In this document: positions 50,101 through 62,928 of the stretch, piece by piece
How the letters are laid out: every line of letters begins with the position of its first letter
Numbering within the stretch: position 1 is the stretch's first letter
Source of the DNA: Muricea muricata
Taxonomy: Eukaryota; Cnidaria; Anthozoa; Malacalcyonacea; Plexauridae
Reading direction: 5' to 3'
Assembly: GCA_963855995.1 (NCBI GenBank)
Contig: OY979716.1
Span: 26,217,418 to 26,281,417 of the forward strand
DNA: 64,000 nt
The notes under the pieces: model-generated
Seen by the model: only the letters and a program-made list of their open reading frames with translations
What the model was told of the DNA's origin: nothing
Database searches by the model: none
Made by a program: the position numbers and the translations under genes

Positions 50101-53100
50101 CTAACTAAAAGCATAGCAGTAAGAAAACATTAACTCTAGTAAGAAATTAATGTTTTATGCCTTTTCTTCAATATCATTATAGACTGTAATAAAGCATCAA
50201 ATTACACACTATATTGATTCCATAAATGCACCATGTCCAGTACACTGGACATCGACAAAACATTCAAATTTTTTCGAAAATATTGTCCATTATCGGCTGA
50301 GAATCATATACAAACAACCTGTAAACGTTCCTCTAAGTATCTATATATAGTTCACTACATTTGACAGCAACTTGTTGCTTTAAGAGACATTTACAAGCAG
50401 AATTCTTACCTCGCGAATGCATTGAACTTCGGCGCCATCTTGAATTCGAAATAACTAAGGCTGCGTCAGCATTTCGGTTTGTTTCTCGAGTTCATATGCC
50501 CACGCGTGGAAATCAAGAAATCGCGAAATTACGGCAATTTATTCTAACGCAACAGCTCAAAATGCCATGTCCAGTACACTGGACGTCGTGCAAGGTTTGG
50601 TTATTCGACTCAAGCAGAAACTAATTTGAAGTAAATAAACTGTGTCAAAATGTAGCTGTAATAACTAATAAGATGCCGATGCCGCTAGTATTAGTATTAA
50701 TTTTTGAAAGCAAAGAGTGAAATTTAAGTATGGTACGAAGAAATAGACTTAGATTCGCTTGTGTGCGTAGAAAATTTTTCCACTGGTCTTAATTCAGGGA
50801 TAGAATTTTTTGACATGTGTCAAATACAGATCTTGTGCTCAATATTCTCAAGATACATGTATCTCATGCAGGCAACCCATCATTTTTGAATCGCATGTCT
50901 AAACCGCGTTAAACTGATTAGATTACACATTAATAATATCCTTAAGCAAACCTTATTTACGACCGAGTTCTATTACACATGACAAATTGTGTGCACTTTG
51001 ATTAGATTTTAAACCAAACTGCAATAAAAATTTTGGAATGCCCGGAATGCTCACGATACCATATATAGCTAGCGCACGCCATGTTAAATGTAATATCAGA
51101 TGCGACACTCAACTAGGTGCCACAATCCGCTTCAGATCAACGTTCGTGTTGTTACAATATCTGCTGTGCCGTAGTGGCACATTTTCATCGCTAATAACCA
51201 TGAACCAAATTATTTTTAATTGCTACACGTTGTTGTATTTTGTTGAGGCCTCGAGTTATACGTGGCTTCAACTGCGGCACGGACCACATTGCTTGCTATC
51301 TTTGTCACTGAATGATCGACGCTGCGGTTCGTGTGACAATGAATTGTCGAACACACCTAGTCTTCAGTAGATGGCGGCGACCGAGTATCGTTAAGTTGAG
51401 GCGAAGTCGATGCTGAACGAGTGGCTTTGCAATCCTTTCTCGACACACTAACGCCGTAATTTTGCTGTAGCATTCGCGTCTCTACTTGCACTGGTTGAGG
51501 TTTTCCTTTTCACTGCTTTTGTGGTATTTACACGGCGAAGAAGAGCCATTTCGAATGAACAGATCGCAAAATATTTTAAAAAATGGTTAGGCAGCTCTCG
51601 TACTTCTATCTCTGTGACAAGGTTAGGACAATGAGATACCTAACACATATGCATCACCAGCCTATGTCTTACCAGACCAATTCTATTGGTTAATCTAATG
51701 TCATCAAAAAATGACTTTATCAGGTCACCTGGCATGATGTACAGTTGTACACATGCTTGCTTTGTGCGCAGAGCGTGATCACTGATGTCCTAGGTTACAT
51801 GAATGACAGCTGTGCACGACGTGAAATAAGCCCGGCGCACACTAGAGCTATCAGCTGAGCTGAGCGTCAGTCGTGACTGTTGGCGTAAGCTGTTTTCTCA
51901 AGTAGGCGGTGTCATATTAATTCTGTGATTTTCGCCACGCTTGCCATCGGCGTCGGATATTCAACATGTTGAATAATTTTGTGCACGAATAAACCTTCAC
52001 TCACAGTGTGCGCGCGCTCTGAGCTGACAGCTCAGTAATCGATGCCAGTGCGCATTTTTTTATCACTTATTTCATCGAGTCAAGATGGCGACCAGCAACT
52101 CAATAGTAGCTGAAGCAATCTTGGGAGATAAATTAGCTGATATTTAGCCAGATTATCCCTGTCTTTACGACGTGCGCTGTCCTGAATTTAAGAACAAAGA
52201 CATTCAACATTCGCTATAAAATTCCTTCAACAGTCGCAATTTCCACCTACAATATAAAAAAAATTCTAGCTTGACACTGGGCAGCACAATTCAATACCCA
52301 AATTGCAGGAACTGGTCGTAATATTAATTAAGTGTTAATTTTTTCCATGATGATAGAATCAGTTTCCATGGGTGAATTTCCTCAGCACCCTTCTAGAGAA
52401 CACAAATACTGTGTGGGTTCCCAAGCACAATTAAGACACAACTAAAGTGTTTTCCGGAGTCGAACCCCCCTCCCCCCCCCCCCTCACAATACAAATTCTT
52501 TTGAATTTGCACCCTTGCAAAAGTATATTATTAATGAACAACTGTTCTGAAAGCAAAAGAATAAAGGAATTTTTTTCCTGAAATTTAAAGCAAGTAATGA
52601 TTATTCTGTATCCATTTCTGATATATTATTGCGAGTAGTACACAACCTTGATGCAGTATTTTCTTTCTTTGTTTAATGCAGGTATGAAGGAGACTAGCAG
52701 CGACGAAGTGCATGTTAAAGTAAGCGAATCTGAAGAGGCAACTCACTTGATGTTGCTGGAAGCAATCTACAAGGCAGATATCTTGAATGATGCATCTGTA
52801 GATGAACTGTTAGCTGTTTTGGAGCTGGCTGACAAGTACGATGTGAAATTTGTGTTCAAGAAATCTAAGTACGTATTACAAACACGTGTGAACTCTTTAG
52901 ATGTCTGCAAGCAGGTTATGTATGTGATTAAGGAGAAACACAGTTTTGAAGATGTCGAAGATCTAGCCGAAACCATGCAAGTCACGATGGGTCAGGATTT
53001 CACGCCTTTGGAAAATCACTGGCAGACAGAGAGATTCACCAGTCAGTCACAGCCGTTTGTGCAATATCTATTGGCGAGTACCAGTCTCCAGACTCGCTGT

Positions 53101-53724
53101 GAAAATACCGTTTTTCAAAGCTTGATGCATTGGATAGAAGTCAACAACGTTGATCCTGAAGCTCTTGAGAAGAATTCTGGTTTGCTTCAAGCAGTTCGAT
53201 TCGAGAAACTGACCATTGATTATTTGTACAATGTTGTCAGAATTCATCCAATCGCAAGCAAGATGCCAAGTTTCCAAGATCTCATGCTTCAAGGTATGAC
53301 GTATCATGCCTTGTCACCGCAACTTAAGCAACGACTTGTAGAAGAAGTAACACCTCGACAACGACAAGTTCTTAATGCTGGTACTCCTCAATTTACTTGG
53401 AAAATTTCAAAAGCGCAACTGTTTACTCATAACGCGACTCGTATTGATTCAGAAAAATTTTGGATCTGCGGATACAAAGCGTACATGCAGGTGGAGTACT
53501 ATTCGGGATCAAGCGGTGCCGGTAATTACTCGACCAAAATACATTTCAACTTATTGGAGTTAACAAACAAAAGTTATGTTCCTTTAACCTGGAATGTTAA
53601 TGGATCAAGCTGCAATTTCAATTTTTCGAACACTTCTAACAGTCGTTGCGTGACGGTAATTTTTAATTCGCGACACATTGCTGATCCTGCAACTATTTCT
53701 ATCACCGTTACTGAGCCCCTATAG
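47144..53724 (+). CDS. BTB/POZ-BACK domain protein
   Basis: Two exons, 47144-47636 and 52682-53724, join in phase 1 at GT/AG sites to give 511 residues. An acceptor-like TTTTTTCTAG stands just before the first ATG, so a 5' non-coding exon is likely upstream. Residues about 1-45 form a conserved-looking start (MSCDLKLGDLLELSKVYAPE), followed by an acidic, Ser/Glu-rich linker to about 115. The BTB fold then runs to about 235: FTLVVTDES, LRQHKIFVHSSWLAVQSKYF, and after the intron EAIYKADILNDASVDELLAV. A BACK-type helical segment follows (ENTVFQSLMHWIEVNNVD, LLQAVRFEKLTIDYL). The C-terminal ~120 residues are beta-rich and unassigned. BTB-BACK proteins commonly serve as Cullin-3 adaptors; no Kelch repeats are present. 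No lesion was seen, so it is probably a functional host gene. Confidence 0.85.
48299..48842. mobile_element. MITE with ~105-bp inverted arms
   Basis: The left arm (CGGACGGTGGAACGCGGAGA, GAAAATGGC, AAGCGCAATTAAAA) is mirrored at 48735-48842. The outer ends are rich in GGACGGTGGACC-type tandem motifs. Confidence 0.75.
49648..50585 (-). mobile_element. Candidate piggyBac-derived fragment bounded by an 18-bp palindrome
   Basis: TGTCCAGTACACTGGACA occurs at 49648-49665 and 50234-50251, and with one end change at 50568-50585. Between them on the minus strand lies a short MAPKFNAFAR start followed by a GTAAG donor (about 50441-50411). There is also a Cys-rich reading YVAENCRTCRKPCPYKDGH then YLCCSEC (about 49820-49905), reminiscent of the C-terminal zinc ribbon of piggyBac transposases. 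There is no catalytic core, and no TTAA duplication was seen. The family assignment is tentative. Confidence 0.4.
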
Positions 53725-54087
53725 TTTGTAATGTAAGTGATATTTTTTTTAACTTTGCCGCATTTCAATTCATTATGTTTAAAGCAATGTTGAAATACAA
53801 AATTAACATCAAGAACATTAAAGAAAAGTTTAAAATATCATTCCCAATGGCACAAATTTGAGGACAAATTAATTTTGTCACTAACAAATATCACATTATT
53901 TTTGTGTTAGCATTGGTAAAACCTGTCATTTTTCGATTACACAAACGGTTTTAAGTAGAGGTCGTACGTAAAAAGACGAGGAAAAGCAGATAGCTACTTG
54001 AACGTGCAAGTGCAATGTTAATCATCTCTACGTTCTAAATTATTAGTAATATCTAAGTTGGAACCTAAATGTTAAAGACATAGTATG
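53725..54087. other. 3' flank of the BTB-BACK gene
   Basis: AT-rich; presumably 3' UTR and intergenic DNA. No gene. Confidence 0.4.
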
Positions 54088-54540
54088 CAAGGCGTCAAAG
54101 AGACTCTTCTTTCTTCGTGTACTCAAACGGAGTTCTTTAATCCAAGTCTACACTACATGCATACAACCTCTGCTGAAATATTCATGCCAAGTTTGGAACT
54201 TTTACCCCCCTGACTACCTAAAAGGAAGAAATCGAACTGGTTGTGAAAAATAACGCATTGCTTTTATGTTCATCAAACGGATGCGTTTGTACATTCCAGA
54301 AGCAAGTCTACAATACCATATCCTTTATGGAAAGTGCAACCTCTTAAAAGAAAGAAATACTCTTCTTGATCAAGCTAAATTACTTTATATACAAAAGCTG
54401 TCAGTGGGCGCCAGCACCCAGCCCATAATCTCCGGTACCTCAACCGACGTTGAATCCGCCAAACAGCTATTTCAAGGGTGGCCATTGAAGCAATAAAAAA
54501 AACTCTCGCGTTAATGACAACTAAAAATCTTATCTTGATG
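54088..54540 (+). pseudogene. LINE reverse transcriptase tail (CR1/L2-like)
   Basis: The frame KASKRLFFLRVLKRSSLIQ, then YTTCIQPLLKYSCQVWNFYP, shifts into FIKRMRLYIPEASLQY and LLKERNTLLDQAKLLY. This is the thumb/connection region of a CR1/L2-type RT (the 'RLFFLR.LKR ... LEYASPVW' signature). Only the C-terminal part remains and it is frameshifted. Confidence 0.75.
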
Positions 54541-54938
54541 AAAGGTTTAAGATCGGTCACACAACTGGAATAAAAGCTGATCCACTGCAAGTTTCTCGTA
54601 ATTTCCGCCATGCAAGGAACGAGAATGGAGAGCGTCGTTTTGCCATAAATGAGTGTTTGAGCCCAGAACATATCATATTTTTCTAGGACTGCAAAAAAGA
54701 ACAAATCATTGGGAGTGGAGAAAGTAGTCGAAGATGAAGAGTTTATAAAAGACGAGAGTGCCTATCATTTATTGTTTATTTGTCAGCTCGATGGTAGCAA
54801 AATAATTCTACGTCATTTCTGCAGCTATTTTAATATGGACGGCGTTGAATCACTGTCAGATCGTCGTAAGACACCATACTTTTTTGAGCAATTTAATCCA
54901 ATCATCTACATGTTGTAATAGGTGATAATTAAAACTTT

Positions 54939-55161
54939 AGTCAGGGAGGCAGAGGGCCAAAAATGTATGCACACTTACTTTCTCGAGGGACTAATTCTAT
55001 TGTTGATAATATTGTAGTTTAGATGTCCCTTAATATGAATTCGAATGTTGTTTCGGCAGATTTTTCTTGAGTAATGTGTTAAACATGGTTTTCTGCATCA
55101 CTTCTGTCCTCTCGAAACGGCGCCATTTTGTTTATAATTTTGGCGCAAGAAATGAGCCCAC
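54939..55161 (+). repeat. Left terminal inverted repeat
   Basis: Shares blocks ACTTTCTCGAGGGACTAATTC, TTGTTTCGGCAGATTTTTCT and TTAAACATGGTTTTCTGC with the complement of 62929-63141, over about 220 bp. Confidence 0.9.
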
Positions 55162-55290
55162 GTTACTTTACTCATCGGGCCCGCAAGGAAACTTCAAATA
55201 TGCAAATTAATACGCAGGATATTTATACCTTCGCACGTGTATTAAAAAGGTGCCAAATTACAAAGTTATTCTTGAAAAATTTCACAAATT

Positions 55291-56918
55291 ATGTCGGAAA
55301 AGACGAAAAAAACTTCTTTAGAAGTTAAGTTGAGTTTAACACCATCAAAACGGAAAAAAAAGCTCCAAAAGACCAAATGCATCCTTAAATGTAAGCTTGA
55401 CAAGGATGAATACAGTATCAGGTTTAGTAAAAAGTCGCGAGAAGCTGTTTATCGAGCTGCACAAATTCGGAACGATGACACTGTTATTTCCATCCTTGAT
55501 TCCTTTGGGGAAGAGCTACCCTCAGTTGATTATGGATATCACAGAAAGTGTTACCAGAAATACACCAATAAGCGGCTGTTAGAAAATTTAAATGAGGAAG
55601 TCATCGAGCCTGAGGAAATCGTCGAGCTTGAAGAGCTTGAAGCATCGACTTCTGCCGAAAGTATCTTGCAAACTCCACGTACCTCGTTAAGAAAAAGAAG
55701 TCGTCAAGGTAAAGCTCTTGCGTTATAAATGTCGTATATTGCCTAGGTTTGTAAAAATACCAAGATAGACGGGCTTTAAAATTTACCGTACTATACTTCT
55801 TCTTCTGAGCATTTAACCGTCGGGAAAAAATATTGTTAAGGCGTATAAACATAACGATTTGTATCGTACGATTCGTATGCTGGCGTATGAAAATTTAACT
55901 TGAGTGTCCGCCTTAGTAACGAAAATTGGTGTCACACTACAATTCAATTGTATTTAGTTTGTGAAGAGATTTGAAATGCAGTCAATTTTCGTCTGCTCAG
56001 ATTATATACGCCTAAATGCAAATCATGTCCGACAAATTGTTGTCTGTATATGTACCCTAACAGTAAAATCGTCATGATGTAGGAAAAATTTTGGCTGATC
56101 ACGAGTGCTGCATCTGTACAGCAAAAAAGACAGCGCGAAGTGGGAGTGGATATGAACCGTTAAAAAAGTGCGTTACGGAAAATGGCGCAGAAACATTGCA
56201 ACAAGCGGAAAACGATGACGAGTATCCTTCTTTACGAGCTGAAGTTGCTGGTGTTGATTGGCAGACCATAATAGCAAGAGAATATCACTATCACAAATCT
56301 TGTTACAAGAAACTTTCCAAAAAACGAACACCAAAGAAGATAGCAGTCGTAGATAACGTCGACGCAGATCTAGATGTAGTTTTTGACGAAGTTACAAGGC
56401 ACATCGCTGAAAAAGTTATAGATGGCTGTGAAGTCCTGCAGATCAGTGATATTGCAAAGATGTACTTGGAGATATCCAATCGACTTTCTGGCGACGAAGA
56501 TAATGTTGTTTTGATGACGAATCACAAATTAAAAGAGAAAATTCTAAATTATTTTGGGGAGAAAGTAGGATTCTGGCGTCCATCGCATGGTAGCGAATTG
56601 GTGTTTAATAACGATATCGAGAAGGGAAAGTTGGTCGAAATGACCGTGAGAGCAAAACTGGCAAACCGAAAGTGGGAAGACAAAACGCTCGAGGAGAAAA
56701 CAACAGAAGTCGCGCGAGCAATCCGAAAAGAGTTATTAGAAATTCCAAACACTTATAGCAGGTAAAATGACTTGAAACCACATTTTTCTTGAAACAAGCA
56801 TACAAAGAAAACTGGCGTCATTCTTTAAAATCTTGTTCTCTTTTATCTTTGAACTTCTCTGACATGTAAAATCCGTTCATCTTGGCGAATATTTTTTCTT
56901 CCCATTTAGGATACATGT

Positions 56919-56981
<63 letters not shown>

Positions 56982-59900
56982 TTTAGTTGGCCGCCATCGG
57001 AAAAGGAATTGTTATTGAATGAAACGCCCATTCCCAGATTCACTACTCGTTTATTGGAAGGAATTCTCGTCAAGAAAAAAGCAAAGTCAGCCAAAGTCTC
57101 GCGCCTAATTTCTTCAATTGGACAAGACCTTATATACCACACTAACAACGGTCAGAAGCACACATCAAAACACACCACATTTTCATTTTTGATTAAAAGG
57201 AAGACCGGTTCGAAGCAAGTTATTGGTTGGACAAATAAGTTTGGACATGGAATCTCTTACAACGATGTTCTTCTCATTGAAACGCACTTGGCGATAGAGC
57301 ACACCCAAGACCAATTCCATAAATCTTTTACTCCTTCGATCATTCAGCCTTCGCATTTCGTTACATTTGTTTGGGATAATAATGATATCAATCCTGAAAG
57401 TCTTAAGGGTCTTACGCTGCATTGCACAAACGGAATTGTTATACAGTCATCGACAGCTCACCTGAATGCGCCTGAGCAGCCATCTCCTACGCGTATAGAA
57501 GCTACTACGAAGAGGAAACCAAGGTCGTTTAGGCCCATGCATAATGAAATTGCCCCCTATATCCAAGTTAAACGTAAGTGTACCGAAGCTCCAACGGATG
57601 TCGATTTAAACTTATATGAAGAAGAAGTTCAGTACTCCCGCGAGATTGACACTCTTTGGGTTGTTGCAAAAAGCCAGTCGAGCAAACTCGGTATCGAACA
57701 GAAAATTCCCAATTGGACTGGATTTAATTATTTGATATGCGGCGATGACTATGACAATTTCCACAATATTGGATACTTACCGGCTATTAATCAATCTCCA
57801 ACATCACACGACACTGTTCTAGAACTCCTCTCGCAATCTAAAGTGAAAGCAGAGAAGCTTGGACTGACAGAAACCGACGTTGTTTTGGACATGGCAATCT
57901 ACGCCAAAGCTGTTGAAATTATCATGAATCCAAGGTATGTAGACCTTAAGAAGTTCATTGTGTTGCGTCTTGGAGCTTTCCACACCATGTGCATTTTTAT
58001 CGCCGTTATTGGAAAACGATTTGGTGATGCTGGCCTTCGCGATATAATTGTTGAATCAAATCTTCTTGGAGAAAGTTCTGTGGAACAAATGTTTAAAGGG
58101 AAGCACTACAATAACGCGATGAGAGTTCTGAAATACTTGTATGATGCAATGAAGAGGCATATGATTGAAAGCTATGAACAGTCGATTAACAATGGCAATC
58201 TGGAGACAAGTTATAAAGATTTTATCGAGTCAACAGAGCTTCAAAAGCTTATTTTCTCTCCATCAAAAGAATCGCTGGAAACCTTTCGTGATGATCACCA
58301 GGATGTGATTAACCATATCCACGCGTATGAAAGTACTCTTTTGGCAGGTTCCCTAGGTCCAACAGCGAGTGTTTGGTCTTCATTCTTGCAAATGGTACAA
58401 ATTCTGCTTGATTTTTCCCGATCGATAAAGCTCGGTGACTGGAAACTGCATCTTCAATCAACGGAGAACATGTTGCCGTGGATGTTTGCCTACGATCGAC
58501 CAAACTACGCGCGCTTTTTGACCTACTATTTAGTTTCTATGACGAAATTGCCAGAAACACACCCGTCTATCCACCAACAGTTTGAAGCAGGGCATTTCTC
58601 CGTTCGAAGACAGCATGGTAAATTTAATAAGATACCATCGGATCAAGCAATCGAGCAGACCATCAACAGGCAGCAGAAGTGTGCAGGAGGTATCATTGGT
58701 TTTAGCACATCAGAAGGTACTGTACAAAGATGGGCGTTGACAAGCCATGTTGCTGCTAAATGCCAATCTCGTGTAGAAGAATTTCTCGGAATGTCTGATG
58801 ATAAATGTGTTACAAAAGATTTAGCTGCGAAAAGGATTTTACACGACGAGGAATGTGTAATTCGAAGTTATGATCTTGTCAAAGAGTGGGGAACACCATT
58901 TAAAGAAAACAATCGATTGATACACCTTAGCTCTGGGTTGGAGTGCAGCTCGCAAGTTGAACACGACATGGTAAACGCAGAAGCGAGAGGAAAGGAGGCA
59001 TTTGTAAATTTCATAGAGAAGCGCATAGAGTCCAGTGACGAAGACTTGTACACCACAATCCCTAAAATGAAGTTAAATACATTTGCATCAATGAAGGCGA
59101 AAAAGTCTTGCTCCGTAAAAGAACGAAGTGTGACGCTAAAAGCTGATAGAGATGTCTTTGCACGATTGTTGGTAATATGCGGGAAGCGAGAAATTACATT
59201 GAAGGAGGTACTTACATACTCGTTAGGCCCTATTCCTTGGTCGTTAGCCACATTGGATGGACATGTGTCGAAGACAATTAAATCAAAGTTATTGGACGCC
59301 ATTGAAAACGCAGTCGATGATCCAACCGTTGATGTTCTTCCAAGTAATTGTGTACGGGTGTTTGATGGCATGGTCATCCTGCAACAACTGAGTTCCTTAT
59401 GTTTGGCGACATTTGGTGAAATTTCTGAGTACGTACTGAAACGGATTACATCGCATTCGTCAAAAGTGGTCTATTTTGTCACTGACCAATATTATGAAGA
59501 TTCTTTGAAGGGCTGCGAGCGAAAACGACGAGCATCTTCTGGAAGTATTCGCATACAATTAACCAGGAGAGATCAGAAGCCGCCGAAGCAATTTAAAAAG
59601 TATTTAAGTGATGGTTGCAATAAAGTAGATCTTGTCAAGTTTGTGCTGGCTGACTGGTCCGATCCTCATCGTTTCAAAGCAATGATAGCAGATCGGATTA
59701 TATTCTTGACAGTGGAGAGCGTAGCATACCGACTGCAAGTAACCTCCGATAAAGTTGTGTCATCGCCAGAAGAAGCTTTACACTCTAAACAGGAAGAAGC
59801 AGATACGAAGATGTTTCTTAGTTGTCAACATGCGGTTCAACAATTTTCATGCGAAAATATCTGCATTGCAACGGTCGATAGCGATGTTTGTATTCTTTCT

Positions 59901-60650
59901 ATCTACTTCAAAGGTCGATTCCAATGTGACCTTTTTGTAGAAATTGGTTCGAAAAGCAAGAAACGAATTCTGTCAGTTACTAAGATTTTTGATCACATTG
60001 GAAAAGAGATGTCCGACACCCTTCCAGCTTTGCATGCAATAAGTGGCTGCGATTTCACGAGTGCGTTTTATGGAATTGGAAAGCAAAAGATGTACAAGAT
60101 TGCAAAGAGTTATGATCGTTTCAAAGAGGCTCTGTCGAAGATAGGAGACAGCGTTAATTTTGATTTGAATCTTTTTCCTGTAGTTCAAGAGATGATCGCA
60201 GAATGTTATGGTGTTAAAGGCTGCAATAGTATCAATGACGCACGTTACAGAAAATTCTGTTCGAAAGCTAAAGTACCTGATCCACAACAACTACCACCGA
60301 CTGAAGACGAACTACTTCTTCACTGCCAGCGGGCCAATTACGTTGCCAAAATTTGGAAGTCTGCGTTAATAGCTGATGCTAATCTTCCACACCCAGCAGG
60401 ATATGGATGGCGTGAAGTAAATGGTTTACTGGAAATAAAGTGGATGAGCCAAAAACCGGCACCAGATTCTTTATTAGAGTTTCTAGCTTGTGGCTGCAAA
60501 AAATCAGGCTGTCAAAACAACCGGTGCCTTTGCGTTTCGAATGGATTAAGTTGCACAGATTTGTGTGATTGTACTACATGCACAAATACTACACCAGATG
60601 AGGATGATGTCAATGCTCGTTTTGAACAAGATGAGGAAATAGATGACTAG
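55291..60650 (+). CDS. 1586-residue YHxxCY zinc / PIN-like / CXC-tail protein (intact)
   Basis: Exons 55291-55708, 56083-56761 and 56987-60650 join in phases 1 and 2 at GT/AG sites: 1587 codons without a stop. Two N-terminal Cys/His modules end in YHRKCY (about residue 83) and YHKSCY (about 207); the second begins ECCIC. A long middle region has NWTGFNYLICG, IGYLPAINQSPTS, LRLGAFHTM, FKGKHYNN and DQAIEQTINR. Around residues 1326-1385, TVDSDVCILSIYF followed by LPALHAISGCDFTSAFYGIGK resembles the acidic and helical motifs of PIN/FEN-type nucleases; this is inference from pattern. The tail (about 1533-1567) is Cys-dense (CGCKKSGCQNNRCLC...CDCTTC), like CXC/tesmin zinc domains, then acidic. A broken paralogue lies at 3325-7545 plus 22640-23749. 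The TIR-bounded location suggests an element-encoded, possibly mobility-related, DNA-binding nuclease. The function is otherwise unknown. Confidence 0.85.
56932..56974. repeat. (TA)n microsatellite in intron 2
   Basis: About 25 TA units just upstream of the exon 3 acceptor TTGTTGTTTTTAG. Confidence 0.95.
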
Positions 60651-60824
60651 ATTTATAATGTCTTTCGGAACCTTATTTTATTTCATTTCCGACAGACCCA
60701 GTGACTGAATAAGATGATTAAATGAATGCATTTCTGCGGTGGTGATGTATGAAAGCGATTATTACGTAACTGAAAAGTTCCTCCCTTTCAGTACTGTGCG
60801 GGTGTATTTAGATGATTTTGAACG

Positions 60825-62108
60825 GTTCCTTCCTTTTCTACTGTGATGATGTTTAAAGAAGATAATTACATAAACAGTTCCTTCCTTTTCTACCGTGGTG
60901 ATGTTTAAAGAAGATAATTACATAATAAACAGTTCCTTCCTTTTCTACCGTGGTGATGTTTAAAGAAGATAATTACATAAACAGTTCCTTTCTTTTCTAC
61001 CGTGGTGATGTAAGAAGATAATTACATAAACAGTTCCTTCCTTTTCTACTGTGATGATGTTTAAAGAAGATAATTACATAAACAGTTCCTTCCTTTTCTA
61101 TCGTGATGATGTTTAAAGAAGATAATTACATAAACAGTTCCTTCCTTTTCTATCGTGATGATGTTTAAAGAAGATAATTACATAAACAGTTCCTTCCTTT
61201 TCTACTGTGATGATGTTTAAAGAAGATAATTACATAAACAGTTCCTTCCTTTTCTATCGTGATGATGTTTAAAGAAGATAATTACATAAACAGTTCCTTC
61301 CTTTTCTACTGTGATGATGTTTAAAGAAGATAATTACATAAACAGTTCCTTCCTTTTCTACCGTGGTGATGTTTAAAGAAGATAATTACATAATAAACAG
61401 TTCCTTCCTTTTCTACCGTGGTGATGTTTAAAGAAGATAATTACATAAACAGCTCCTTCCTTTTCTACCGTGGTGATGTAAGAAGATAATTACATAAACA
61501 GTTCCTTCCTTTTCTACTGTGATGATGTTTAAAGAAGATAATTACATAAACAGTTCCTTCCTTTTCTATCGTGATGATGTTTAAAGAAGATAATTACATA
61601 AACAGTTCCTTCCTTTTCTATCGTGATGATGTTTAAAGAAGATAATTACATAAACAGTTCCTTCCTTTTCTACTGTGATGATGTTTAAAGAAGATAATTA
61701 CATAAACAGTTCCTTCCTTTTCTACTGTGATGATGTTTAAAGAAGATAATTACATAAACAGTTCCTTCCTTTTCTATCGTGATGATGTTTAAAGAAGATA
61801 ATTACATAAACAGTTCCTTCCTTTTCTACCGAGGTGATGTAAGAAGATAATTACATAAACAGTTCCTTCCTTTTCTACCGTGGTGATGTTTAAAGAAGAT
61901 AATTACATAAACAGTTCCTTCCTTGTCTACTGTGATGATGTTTAAAGAAGATAATTACATAAACAGTTCCTTCCTTTTCTATCGTGATGATGTTTAAAGA
62001 AGATAATTACATAAACAGTTCCTTTCTTTTCTACTGTGATGATGTTTAAAGAAGATAATGACATAAACAGTTCCTTCCTGTTCTACCGTAATGATGTTTA
62101 AAGAAGAT
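60825..62108 (+). repeat. 52-bp satellite, about 25 units, with 468-bp higher-order period
   Basis: The unit carries CAGTTCCTTCCTTTTCTACT, GTGATGATGTTTAAAGAAGA and TAATTACATAAA. Unit variants (ACTGTGATG, ATCGTGATG, ACCGTGGTG, a 5-base-shorter form and one with an ATA insertion) recur in the same order: the CATAATAAAC variant at 60921 and 61389 is exactly nine units (468 bp) apart. It lies 0.2 kb 3' of the intact gene and inside the terminal repeats. Confidence 0.95.
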
Positions 62109-62568
62109 TTGTCCTTCACATGGTTAGTTAACACTGTCCGATGCATGCGTTCTCGTTTTCTTAAGCGCTGTGGGCTACTATGCATATGTCGATGATCTGC
62201 GAGGGAGGCCCATGGTAAATCGATACTTTCTGCTTTTGCAGTCATATCACTTTACTGTGTATTTTCCTCGCAAAACCGCAATGCTCAGGACTTGGTAAGT
62301 ATACGCAGTTCAGTAATAATGGGCGTGGCTGTGTAACAATGATTCGTGATGAATACTTGCAAGTTGCAACACTCATGTGCTTGATTGATTGTAAGAAACT
62401 ATTAACGGATGATGAAAAGGCTATATAACAGCACACATTTCTTAATTTGCAAAAAATATGCCAGTGCTCTGGAACGTTTATACCGCTTTGTGAGTGTTAC
62501 ACGATCAGATTAACTAAAAATTACACGAAGTATTCTCAAATATTACACAGCGGTGGTCAAAAATTTGC
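62109..62568. other. Gene-free stretch between satellite and right terminal repeat
   Basis: No coding or repeat structure is supported. Confidence 0.4.
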
Positions 62569-62773
62569 GGGCTCATTTCTCCTTTGCCGCCATTTTCTTT
62601 AAAATTTGACCTGTGCCGAGTGAGGAATAAAATGCATGTTTACGAAGTCACGCAAGAAAAATCTACCGAAACAACATTTGAATTCGTAGTGAGGGGCATC
62701 TAAACTATACTATTATCAACAAAATAATTTGTCCCTTGAGAAGGTAAGTAAAATTCCCTCTGCCTCCCTGACT
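62569..62773 (-). repeat. Right terminal inverted repeat, inner copy
   Basis: 205 bp, from GGGCTCATTTCT to CTGCCTCCCTGACT, in the same orientation as the outer copy and about 156 bp from it. More diverged than the outer copy from the left terminal repeat. Confidence 0.85.
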
Positions 62774-62928
62774 AAATAAATTATATATATTTCACGAATC
62801 AGAATAACTATAAATTATATAAAATGTTTTGAGTATTAACGCTATGACTACCCATGCGAAAGCATGAATATTTTGCGTATTAATGTGCATACATGAAGTT
62901 ACCCCATGGCCCGCTGATCGAAAATATC

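Larger units (their letters stand above)
47637..52681 (+). other. 5-kb intron of the BTB-BACK gene
   Basis: Contains an ATC microsatellite (47797-47815) and the inverted repeat pair 48299-48405 / 48735-48842. It also contains the piggyBac-related segment 49648-50585 with its palindromic ends, and a C run at 52467-52482. Confidence 0.7.

Noticed and set aside
51038-51370. 110-residue plus-strand open frame in the BTB-BACK intron
   Set aside because: No recognisable domain, splice support or repeat match; length is expected by chance in this intron.
58868-59377. Minus-strand 169-residue open frame
   Set aside because: Antisense shadow of exon 3 of the intact 1586-residue gene; no motif and no splice support.
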